Shown: positions 29,000-36,500 of the stretch, in pieces | How positions within the stretch are numbered: the first letter of the stretch is position 1 | How the letters are laid out: every line of letters begins with the position of its first letter | Origin: an uncultured Craurococcus sp. | GTDB taxonomy: Bacteria; Pseudomonadota; Alphaproteobacteria; Acetobacterales; Acetobacteraceae | DNA: 64,000 nt | Assembly: GCA_902805545.1 (NCBI GenBank) | Contig: CADCTD010000001.1 | Location: 62,001-126,000, forward strand | Direction of reading: 5' to 3' | The notes under the pieces: generated by a model | Seen by the model: the letters and a program-made list of their open reading frames with translations, nothing else | Told to the model about the DNA's origin: nothing | Databases searched by the model: none | Program-made: the position numbers and the translations under genes

Positions 29000-30511
29000 A
29001 TGCTCGACCGGCCCATGCCGACCCCCGCCGCCCCCAGCCTCGACCCCTTCGCCCTGGCGAAGGCGCTCTCCGGCCATCACTTCATCGGCGGCGGCTATGT
29101 CCCCGGCCGCAACGGCAAGAGCTTCGCCGTTGTGAACCCGGCGACCGGCGAGGAGGTGGCGCGCGCCGCCGAGGGCGATGCCGCCGATGTCGACGCCGCC
29201 GTGCAGAATGCCGCGAAGGCGCAGAAGGATTGGGCAAAGATGCCCGCCCGCAAGCGCGGCGCCCTCGTCCACCAATGCGCCGCGCTGCTGAAGGAGCACC
29301 AGGAGGAGCTCGCCCGCCTCATCGCCCTCGAGACCGGCAAGGCGCTCCGCACCGAGAGCCGCGTCGAGGCCGGCGTCGTCGCCGACATCTTCGAATTCTT
29401 CGGCGGCCTGGGGAGCGAGCTGAAGGGCGAGAGCGTCCCCTTCGCGCCCAACGTGCTCAGCGTCACCGTGCGCGAGCCGCTCGGCGTGGTCGGCGCCATC
29501 ATCCCCTGGAACGTGCCGATGCTGCTGATGGCGCTGAAGGTGGCGCCCGCCCTCGTCGCCGGCAACTCGGTGGTGGTCAAGAGCGCCGAGGAAGCGCCGC
29601 TTGCCGTGCTCCGCATCTGCGAGCTGATGAACCGCGTCCTGCCGGCCGGCGTGTTCAACATGCTCTCCGGCTTCGGCCCGGACTGCGGCGCGCCGCTGGT
29701 CGAGCACCCGCTGGTCCGCAAGCTCACCTTCACCGGCAGCGTCGAGACCGGCAAGATCGTCGCCCGCGCCGCCGCCGAGAAGCTGATCCCGGTGACGCTC
29801 GAGCTCGGCGGCAAGTCACCGATGATCGTCTTCGCCGATTGCGACTTCGACAAGACGGTGAACGGCGCGCTGACCTCCATGCGCTTCACCCGCCAGGGCC
29901 AGAGCTGCACGGCGGCGAGCCGCATCTATGTCGAGCGCCCGATCTTCGACCGCTTCGTCCAGGCGATGAAGACCGCCGTCGACGCCATGGTCATGGGCGA
30001 CCCGCTCGACGAGAAGACCGATATCGGCACCATCGTGAGCGAGGGCCAGCTCGAGAAGGTCCGCGGCTTCATCGAGGAGGGCAAGGCGACGCCAGGCGCC
30101 ACCGCCCATGTCTGCTCCGCCATGCCGCAGGACCAGGCGCTGAGGAAGGGCCTCTTCATCCAGCCCGTCATCTTCACCGGCCTCGGCCGCGACAGCCGCC
30201 TGGTGCGCGAGGAGATCTTCGGCCCGGTCACCGTCATCGCCCCCTTCGACGATCCGGAGTCGGTGCTGGAGGAGGCGAATGACAGCGAGTTCGGCCTCGC
30301 CGCCTCGCTCTGGACCAACAACCTGAAGGTCGGGCTCGACCTGGCGCACCGGCTGGAGGCCGGCCTCGTCCAGATCAACCAGAACCTCGTGGTCCAGGCC
30401 AACCTTTCCTATGGCGGCGTGAAGTCGAGCGGCCTCGGCAAGGAGGCCTCGCTCGAGGCCATGCTCGAGCACTTCACCCACAAGAAGACCATCATGGTAA
30501 ACATGGGCTGA
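29000..30511 (+). CDS. Aldehyde dehydrogenase family protein
   Basis: Encodes 503 residues with catalytic C303 (RQGQSCTAASRIYVE) and general base E268 in LELGGKSP. NVPMLLMALKVAPAL, the PWN motif in IIPWN and FTGSVETGK for NAD(P) binding are present. The substrate is not evident. A GAGGAAACC ribosome site precedes ATG 29000. The 160 bp between this and the small gene upstream hold no visible gene. It ends 8 bases before a strong hairpin. Confidence 0.91.
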   Translation: MLDRPMPTPAAPSLDPFALAKALSGHHFIGGGYVPGRNGKSFAVVNPATGEEVARAAEGDAADVDAAVQNAAKAQKDWAKMPARKRGALVHQCAALLKEHQEELARLIALETGKALRTESRVEAGVVADIFEFFGGLGSELKGESVPFAPNVLSVTVREPLGVVGAIIPWNVPMLLMALKVAPALVAGNSVVVKSAEEAPLAVLRICELMNRVLPAGVFNMLSGFGPDCGAPLVEHPLVRKLTFTGSVETGKIVARAAAEKLIPVTLELGGKSPMIVFADCDFDKTVNGALTSMRFTRQGQSCTAASRIYVERPIFDRFVQAMKTAVDAMVMGDPLDEKTDIGTIVSEGQLEKVRGFIEEGKATPGATAHVCSAMPQDQALRKGLFIQPVIFTGLGRDSRLVREEIFGPVTVIAPFDDPESVLEEANDSEFGLAASLWTNNLKVGLDLAHRLEAGLVQINQNLVVQANLSYGGVKSSGLGKEASLEAMLEHFTHKKTIMVNMG

Positions 30512-30518
30512 GCCGGCT

Positions 30519-30544
30519 GGCGCGCCCCGTGGAAGGGGCGCGCC
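30519..30544. terminator. Bidirectional terminator-like hairpin
   Basis: GGCGCGCCCC and GGGGCGCGCC form a perfect 10-bp GC-only stem with a 6-base loop (GTGGAA), placed between the convergent aldehyde dehydrogenase and phosphodiesterase genes. No T tract. Confidence 0.6.
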
Positions 30545-30553
30545 GTTCCCGGC

Positions 30554-31909
30554 TCAGACGAACCACTGCCCCGTCGCGGCGTAGTTGGCCTCGACTTGCG
30601 CCGCGACGGCATTCCAGTCCGTCACCTCGGCGCGGTCCGGGTCGCCGAAGCCAATGCCCGACACGTACCAGGTGCCGGTGCGCTCGAAATTGCGCGTCGC
30701 CTCCGCGGCGATGGCGTTCCAGTCGGCGCCTTCCCAGTCGCGTTCCTCGAACTCCTGGTTCACCGCGCCGCGGCCGACATCCGGGTTGTCGGTGAAGAAG
30801 CCGTCGACGCCGATGTCGATCAGCGCCCGCGCCTCCTCGGTCATCGTCTCGACTTCGCCCTCGGGCGTGAGGGACAGGAAGGCTTCCTCCCGCCGCAGCG
30901 TATAGGGCACGACCTCCAGCCCGGCCGCATGCGCATCCTCGACCAGCGAGGTCGTCTCGCCGGTGAGCTGCCGGGTGATCTCCGCAGTGCCGTCGCCATC
31001 GCCGTCAACCGGCGTCTCCAGCTCGACGACCGGCCGGATGTAATCCTTGTAAGGCCCGATCGCCTCGGCATAGACGCGCGCCATCGCCTGCAGCGCCTCG
31101 GCGCTCAGCAGGTCCTCGTTGATCGCGCTCTCCATCGAGAGGTCGAGGCCGAGCTCGTCATAGATCGACGGGTCGGCGCCGAGCCCTGCCTTGTCCGGGT
31201 CGAAGTTGAAAGCCAAGTCATAGGAGCCGCCAAGCAGCTGCACCAGCGGAAGGTCGACGCCCGCTTCCGGCATGATCTCCTTCTGCAGCTCGATCAGGTT
31301 GCCGAGCTCGAAGGACTGGATGGTAACCCGCTCCGGATCGGTGAATCCGGCCCGCACCAGCGTGTCGATCAGCAGCTGGCTGGTATCCTGCCGGATCAGC
31401 GTGCCGTCGAGATAGGTGCCTTCCTGCGCGAAGAAGGTCGGGTGCTTGGTCTCCGGGATGATCCCGATGTCCCGCCCCGTCCTCGCTTCCTCTTCCCTGA
31501 CCAGCTCGATCACCTCGTCGAGGGTCGGGATGCGGTAGAGGTCGTCGTACTCGGTGTTGTCGGGCCGGATCTCCGGGATGCGCTCCCGCGCATAAAGGGT
31601 CTTGATCTCGGCGAGGGTGAAATCCTCGGCAAACCAGCCGGTCACCTCTTCCCCGTCGATCTCCTTCGTCGTCTCCCGGTCGGCGAACTCCGGACGGTCG
31701 GCGACGTCGGTGGTGCCGCTCAGGTCGTTCTCATGCCGTGCGATCAGCACGCCATCCTTGGTGACGACGAGGTCCGGCTCGATCACCTCGGCGCCCAGCT
31801 CGATGGCGAGGCTGTAGGCCTCGAGCGTGTGCTCCGGCCGATAGCCGCTCGCCCCGCGATGGCCGATGACTTCCGGCGCCTCGCCGTCCAACATGTTGAA
31901 ATCGCTCAT
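30554..31909 (-). CDS. Glycerophosphodiester phosphodiesterase with two C-terminal repeats
   Basis: Encodes 451 residues. The GDPD TIM barrel starts at HRGASGYRPEHT (about 18-29), with EPDLVVTKDGVLIARHEN supplying metal ligands and IIPETKHPTF later, ending near DGFFTDNPD. A C-terminal tail carries two copies of a 22-residue repeat at 395-416 and 430-451, sharing DWNAxAA...NxxxTGxW with an aromatic-valine end, separated by 13 residues. It hydrolyses glycerophosphodiesters to glycerol-3-phosphate plus alcohol. The protein is markedly acidic and has no recognisable N-terminal signal from ATG 31909; the longer frame to 31993 is not better. The role of the tail is unknown. Confidence 0.9.
   Translation of the reverse strand: MSDFNMLDGEAPEVIGHRGASGYRPEHTLEAYSLAIELGAEVIEPDLVVTKDGVLIARHENDLSGTTDVADRPEFADRETTKEIDGEEVTGWFAEDFTLAEIKTLYARERIPEIRPDNTEYDDLYRIPTLDEVIELVREEEARTGRDIGIIPETKHPTFFAQEGTYLDGTLIRQDTSQLLIDTLVRAGFTDPERVTIQSFELGNLIELQKEIMPEAGVDLPLVQLLGGSYDLAFNFDPDKAGLGADPSIYDELGLDLSMESAINEDLLSAEALQAMARVYAEAIGPYKDYIRPVVELETPVDGDGDGTAEITRQLTGETTSLVEDAHAAGLEVVPYTLRREEAFLSLTPEGEVETMTEEARALIDIGVDGFFTDNPDVGRGAVNQEFEERDWEGADWNAIAAEATRNFERTGTWYVSGIGFGDPDRAEVTDWNAVAAQVEANYAATGQWFV
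30557..30727 (-). repeat. Tandem 22-residue coding repeats at the phosphodiesterase C-terminus
   Basis: Two copies, 30662-30727 and 30557-30622, encode DWNAIAAEATRNFERTGTWY and DWNAVAAQVEANYAATGQWF. They are divergent at DNA level, so the duplication is old or under protein-level selection. Confidence 0.7.
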
Positions 31910-32002
31910 CGGTTCCCCTTCCCCGGTCCGCCTCGGCGCGGCCTTCGCGGCGGAGGCTAAGGGCCCGGAACAACACCCGGATGACACCGGCATGACAGGA
32001 CG

Positions 32003-32412
32003 ATTATACAGTATTCAAGTGTCGCCCACTCCGTGATGACGCACTTGACGGGGCCGTTGCAGGAGCGGTGGCTGTCCGAGATCCGCCGCGTCCTTGTCCC
32101 CGGCGGCGTCTTCGCCGCGTCCGCGCACCGGCTTTCCTGGACCGGTTGGAACACGCCGGGATCCTAGACGAGACCCTGGACCCCGCCCTCGATGGCGTCG
32201 CGCCTGAATACTACCGCGCCGCCTTCCAAACGCCGGCCTTCACGCGCGAGCGCTGGGGGCGCGAGTTCGAGAGCTTGGACTACGTCGAGGGGGGTCTCTC
32301 CGCCTTGCACGACCTCGTGGTGTTGCGGCGGTTGATAAGCTCAAACGGCTTGGCCATTGCTAAAAGCCGCTTCGTCCCGGTTACCCCCGGCATCCCACGC
32401 CGCGGCCCGTGA
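32003..32412 (+). pseudogene. 5'-truncated, frameshifted class I SAM methyltransferase remnant
   Basis: Reading from about 32015 gives HSVMTHLTGPLQERWLSEIRRVLVPGGVF, which matches the motif III/post-motif region of Rossmann-fold methyltransferases (SVFTHL and LxPGGxF). That frame stops at 32167. From about 32130 the next frame continues the same protein: AFLDRLEHAGILDETLD, then EYYRAAFQTPAFTRERWGREF and YVEGGLSALHDLVVLRR. The SAM-binding N-terminus is missing and there is at least one frameshift, so this is a relict rather than a working gene. Confidence 0.68.
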
Positions 32413-32617
32413 GCGTGCTGACAGTGGTGAAGATCACCGCCGCCACGACCGTGACGGGATGCACCCGTGCGTAGTTTTCGCGCGTGAAGCCGCGATTGCT
32501 GTCGAAGTGGTCAGGTTGGGGCGAGCAGTCGCGCGGCAACGGAGCGCAGGCCGAGAGCGCCGCCAAGAGGATGAGCGCAGCGGTCGCGGCGAGCGGCATT
32601 TTGAAAAGGGTTCGCAC
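32381..32617 (-). CDS. Small predicted lipoprotein
   Basis: Encodes 78 residues from GTG 32617, preceded by GAGGGA. The N-terminus MRTLFKMPLAATAALILLAA runs into LSAC, a lipobox with cysteine C24. The mature part is about 54 residues, soluble and unrecognised. It overlaps the tail of the methyltransferase remnant on the other strand by about 30 bases. Real expression is uncertain; the signal sequence and ribosome site argue for it. Confidence 0.52.
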   Translation of the reverse strand: MRTLFKMPLAATAALILLAALSACAPLPRDCSPQPDHFDSNRGFTRENYARVHPVTVVAAVIFTTVSTLTGRGVGCRG

Positions 32618-32785
32618 GGCTCCCTCAAGGCGGCGGGAAGGGAGGTCATAACGGAAACGCAGCGAGCGGCCAAGCGCTAAGTCAGCTCACCGGCGGCACG
32701 ACCCGCCTTGGACGCGGTTGTTGATCCGACCGAAGCCGGCCGAGAGGGTGAGCAGGAGGGCAGCCGGGTTGGGCAGGGAGAGCAA

Positions 32786-32797
32786 GGAGGTACCTCC
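32786..32797. repeat. 12-bp perfect palindrome
   Basis: GGAGGTACCTCC in the non-coding stretch 32618-32888, which otherwise shows no gene. It may be an operator for the LLM oxidoreductase or chance. Confidence 0.25.
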
Positions 32798-32888
32798 GCC
32801 ATTACCCGGCGGCGCGAGGCCGCCGCAACCGCTCCCCGCCGCCCCACGTTGCCAAGGGCACCCCCCTTCCTGGCAAGGCAGCTCGCGC

Positions 32889-33842
32889 ATGACGAACCTG
32901 GGCTACAAGCTGATGGCCGAGGAGCACGCCCCGCGTGCCCTCGTCCGCAACCTCGTCGCCGCCGAGGCGGCCGGCTTCGAGTTCTCCGCCATCTCCGACC
33001 ACTTCTCCCCCTGGCTGGAGGAGCAGGGCCATGCCTCCTTCGCCTGGTCCGTCCTCGGCGCCATGGCCCAGGCGACCAGCCGCATCGGGCTGATGACCGC
33101 CGTCACCTGCCCGATCATGCGCTACCACCCAGCGATCATCGCCCAGGCCGCCGCCACACTCGCCATCCTGAGCGAGGACCGCTTCACCCTCGGGCTCGGC
33201 GCCGGCGAGCGGCTGAACGAGCACGTCGTCGGCGAAGGCTGGCCCGGCGTCGGCGAGCGCCATGCCCGCATGGGCGAGGCGCTGGAGATCATCCAGGGGC
33301 TCCTCACCGGCGAGCTGAGCAACTACCGCGGCCGCTACCTGCAGCTCGACCATGCAAGGCTGTTCGACCGGCCGCAGCGCAAGCCGCCGGTCATCTTCGC
33401 CTCCGGCGGGCCCGAGGCCTCCCGCCTCGCCGCCCGCAAGGCCGATGGGCTGATCGCCACCGAGCCGAAGCCGGAGCTTGTCGAGGCCTACCGCAAGGCC
33501 GGCGGCACCGGCCCCTGCTATGCCGAGATCTCGCTCTGCTTCGCCCCGAGCGAGGAGGAGGGGCTGAAGACCGCCCATCACTATGCCCGTTGGTCGGTGA
33601 CGGGCTGGAAGGTGATGGCGGAACTGCCGACCACCGAGGCCTTCGCCGCCGCCACCGAACATGTTGCACCGGAGATGATGGCCGCCCAGGTTCCCACCGG
33701 GCCCGAGCCACAGCCCTACCTCGAGCGGATCGAGACATTCCGCAAGGCCGGCTTCGACCACCTGATCCTGAGCCAGATCGGCCCGGATCAGGCGGGCTTC
33801 ATCGACTTCTTCCGCCGCGCCCTGGCGCCTGCCCTGCGCTAG
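32889..33842 (+). CDS. LLM-class flavin-dependent oxidoreductase (F420/FMN type)
   Basis: Encodes 317 residues of the luciferase-like TIM barrel. It has GFEFSAISDHFSPWLEEQGH, the PIMRYHPAIIAQAAATLAILSEDRFTLGLGAGE core, and VIFASGGPEASRLAARKADGLI. The sequence resembles the TIGR03557 (G6PDH-like, F420) group, in which cofactor F420 is used in actinobacteria; cofactor use here is not shown. ATG 32889 is chosen because the barrel begins immediately after; the ribosome site is weak. Confidence 0.83.
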   Translation: MTNLGYKLMAEEHAPRALVRNLVAAEAAGFEFSAISDHFSPWLEEQGHASFAWSVLGAMAQATSRIGLMTAVTCPIMRYHPAIIAQAAATLAILSEDRFTLGLGAGERLNEHVVGEGWPGVGERHARMGEALEIIQGLLTGELSNYRGRYLQLDHARLFDRPQRKPPVIFASGGPEASRLAARKADGLIATEPKPELVEAYRKAGGTGPCYAEISLCFAPSEEEGLKTAHHYARWSVTGWKVMAELPTTEAFAAATEHVAPEMMAAQVPTGPEPQPYLERIETFRKAGFDHLILSQIGPDQAGFIDFFRRALAPALR

Positions 33843-33943
33843 AGCGGTTTCCGTTCGACCTGGGTCACGGAATCCGCTCTAGCCTGTTGTTTTGTCGAGC
33901 AAATTACTCCGATCAGATGATTCCGCCTGATCGGAGTTTGCTC
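33841..33943. repeat. Tandem palindromic element between convergent genes (REP-like, possible terminator)
   Basis: Two inverted repeats lie end to end. The first (33841-33880) has arms AGAGCGGTTTCCGT and ACGGAATCCGCTCT with one mismatch. The second (33897-33943) has arms GAGCAAA-CTCCGATCAG and CTGATCGGAG-TTTGCTC. They fill almost the whole gap and share bases with both flanking stop codons. The first resembles AGAGCG(A/G)TTTCCG palindromes common in alphaproteobacterial intergenic regions. Confidence 0.7.
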
Positions 33944-36339
33944 TAGCCCAGCAAGGCCTGCGCGCAGGCGTCGAGGATGCTGTCGGCGTCGAGCCCGTAC
34001 TCGCGGTAGAGGTCGGGGATGTCCCCCGCCTGCCCGAAGTGGTCGACGCCGAGCGGCACCACCCGCTGGCCCCGCACCGCGCCGAGCCAGGCATGCGCCG
34101 CCGGATGCCCGTCCAGCACCGTCACCAGCGCCGCATCCGGCGCGAGCGGCGCCAGCAGCAGCTCCACCCAGCTCGGCGCCCCGAAGCCGCCGCGCGCCTT
34201 TCGCCGCGCCGCCAGCCACTCCGCATGCAGCCGGTCCGGGCTGGTGATGGCGAGCAGCCCCGCCCCCGGCTCTTCCGTCCTGAGCTCCTCAAAGGCGGCG
34301 ACCGCCTCCGGCGCCACCGGCCCCTGATAGGCGATGGCGATCCGCGCCCCAGGCGCCGGCGGCACCACCCAATGCCCGCCCGCGATCACCGCCGCGGGGT
34401 CGAGCTTGCGCGCAGGCTGCTCCAGCCCCCGCGTCGACAGCCTGAGCCAGACCGCGCTGCCCTCGGGCTTCTGCATATGCTCGAAGCCCCAGCGCATCAG
34501 GATGCTGAGCTCATCCGCATGCGTCGGCTCGTAGCTTGCCAGCCGGTCCTGGGCGATGCCGATCAGCGGCGTGTTGATCGACTGGTGCTGTCCGCCCTCC
34601 GGCGCCAGCGTCAGGCCGGAGGGCGTGCTCACCAGCATGAAGCGCGCATCCTGGTAGCAGGCGTAGATCAGCGCATCGAGGCCACGGTTGACGAAGGGGT
34701 CGTAGACCGTCCCCACCGGCAGCAGCCGCGCCCCGTAGAGCGAATGCGACAGGCCGAGCGCCCCCAGCAGCAGGAAAAGGTTCTGCTCCGCGATGCCGAG
34801 CTCGATATGCTGCCCCTCCGGCGACATGCCCCATCGCTGCGCCGAGGCGAGCTTCGCGTCGCGGAAGACGTCGTTCTTCAGGTGCCGGTCGAAGACGCCG
34901 CGCCGGTTCACCCAGGCGCCGAGATTGGTCGAGACGGTGACATCCGGGCTGGTGGTGACGATCCGCCCGGCGATCGGCGCTGCGGCCCCCTGCCCCCGCC
35001 CCAGCTCCGCCAGCACCTCGCCGAAGGCCGCCTGGGTCGAGAGCTTCCGCCCCGCCGGCACCCGCGGCAGCGGGAAGTTCTCCGGCACCGGGACGGTCGG
35101 GGCCGCGAGGCGCCGTCCCTCCTCGGCCAGCTTGCGGGTGAAGGGCGCGCCCTCGATGAAGGCGCGCAGCTCCGCCTCGGGCACGTCGAGGCCAGCGAAG
35201 GGCTCCCATTCCTGCCCGTCCGCGATGCCCATCTCCTGCTTGAAGCCGGCCATCTGCTCGCGGGTCATCAGCCCGGCATGGTTGTCCTTGTGCCCGGCGA
35301 AGGGCAGGCCCATGCCCTTGATGGTGTAGGCGATGAAGCAGGTCGGCTGATCGCCCGCGGCATCCTGCGCCCGGAAGGCCTCCAGCAGCGCCGCCACGTC
35401 ATGCCCGCCGAGATTGGTCATCAGCGCGCCCAGCTCCTCGTCGGAGAGCGGGTCGATGATGGCGCGGGTCCCCTCCTCCCGGCCGAGATCGGTCAGCAGC
35501 GCCGCCCGCCAGGCGGCACCCCCTTGGAAGGTCAGCGCCGAGTAAAGGCTGTTCGGGCAATCATCGATCCAGCGCCGCAGCGCCTCGCCCCCCTCGCGGG
35601 CGAAGGCCGCCTCCAGCTTGCGGCCATATTTCAGGGTGACGACATTCCACCCCATGTCGCGGAACAGCCCCTCGATCCGGCCGAAGAGCCGGTCCTGCAC
35701 CACGGAATCGAGGCTCTGGCGGTTGTAGTCGATGATCCACCAGACATTGCGGACGTCGTGCTTCCAGCCCTCCAGCAGGGCCTCGTAGATATTGCCCTCG
35801 TCCAGCTCCGCATCGCCGACGATGGCGATGTGGCGTCCCGCCGGCACGCCGGGCCGCGCCAGCCCGTGCAGGTGGACATAATCCTGCACCAGGCTGCCGA
35901 AGCTGGTCAGCGCGACGCCGAGCCCGACCGAGCCGGTCGAGAAATCCACCTCCGCCCCGTCCTTGACGCGGGAGGGATAGGGCTGGATGCCGCCGAATTG
36001 CCGCAGCGTCTCGAGCTTCGCCCGCTCCTGCCGGCCGAGCAGGTAGTTGACGGCATGGAAGACCGGCCCGGCATGCGGCTTCACCGCCAGCCGGTCCTCG
36101 GGCTTCAGGATCTCGAAATAGAGCGCCGTCATGATCGAGATGACCGAGGCGCAGGAGGCCTGGTGCCCGCCCACCTTCAGCCCGTCCCGGTTCGGGCGCA
36201 CATGGTTGGCGTGGTGGATCATCCAGGCCGAGAGCCACAGGAGCTTCCGCTCCAGGGCATGCATCAGCCGCAGCCGCTCGCCCTCCGACTCGCGGTCGGC
36301 CCGCACCAGGTTGGATGCGCCATTCGCCAGGACGTTCAC
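33943..36339 (-). CDS. Transketolase / homodimeric pyruvate dehydrogenase E1-like protein
   Basis: Encodes about 798 residues of a thiamine diphosphate enzyme. The TPP motif is GDAELDEGNIYEALLEGW to WWIIDYNRQSLD, and the second half has the transketolase pyrimidine domain with IELGIAEQNLFLLLGALGLS. The GDxELDE, DNRQSLD-like and GHKDNHAGLMT segments resemble AceE (homodimeric E1) more than classical transketolase, but length is nearer the latter group plus an extension. No E2 or E3 gene is adjacent. GTG 36339 is chosen because GGGAGGG precedes it; a TTG at 36366 is open but has no such site. It diverges from a sensor kinase. Confidence 0.82.
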   Translation of the reverse strand: MNVLANGASNLVRADRESEGERLRLMHALERKLLWLSAWMIHHANHVRPNRDGLKVGGHQASCASVISIMTALYFEILKPEDRLAVKPHAGPVFHAVNYLLGRQERAKLETLRQFGGIQPYPSRVKDGAEVDFSTGSVGLGVALTSFGSLVQDYVHLHGLARPGVPAGRHIAIVGDAELDEGNIYEALLEGWKHDVRNVWWIIDYNRQSLDSVVQDRLFGRIEGLFRDMGWNVVTLKYGRKLEAAFAREGGEALRRWIDDCPNSLYSALTFQGGAAWRAALLTDLGREEGTRAIIDPLSDEELGALMTNLGGHDVAALLEAFRAQDAAGDQPTCFIAYTIKGMGLPFAGHKDNHAGLMTREQMAGFKQEMGIADGQEWEPFAGLDVPEAELRAFIEGAPFTRKLAEEGRRLAAPTVPVPENFPLPRVPAGRKLSTQAAFGEVLAELGRGQGAAAPIAGRIVTTSPDVTVSTNLGAWVNRRGVFDRHLKNDVFRDAKLASAQRWGMSPEGQHIELGIAEQNLFLLLGALGLSHSLYGARLLPVGTVYDPFVNRGLDALIYACYQDARFMLVSTPSGLTLAPEGGQHQSINTPLIGIAQDRLASYEPTHADELSILMRWGFEHMQKPEGSAVWLRLSTRGLEQPARKLDPAAVIAGGHWVVPPAPGARIAIAYQGPVAPEAVAAFEELRTEEPGAGLLAITSPDRLHAEWLAARRKARGGFGAPSWVELLLAPLAPDAALVTVLDGHPAAHAWLGAVRGQRVVPLGVDHFGQAGDIPDLYREYGLDADSILDACAQALLG

Positions 36340-36500
36340 CGGGGGCCCTCCCGCATTCTCGGACAAGCCGCATCTGGCCCCGCCTGCCCCCGCTCGGCAA
36401 GGGCGCAGCCGCTGGCAGGCCCGCCATCTCGCTTGCGGCGAGGCCCCGCTCTGGCTAATCCGCTCGACCGAAACCGCCGCGAGGGGCTCCAGCCGGCGTC

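Noticed and set aside
32687-32890. 67-codon minus-strand ORF upstream of the LLM oxidoreductase
   Set aside because: No ribosome site, composition of frame-shadow type, no similarity recognised.
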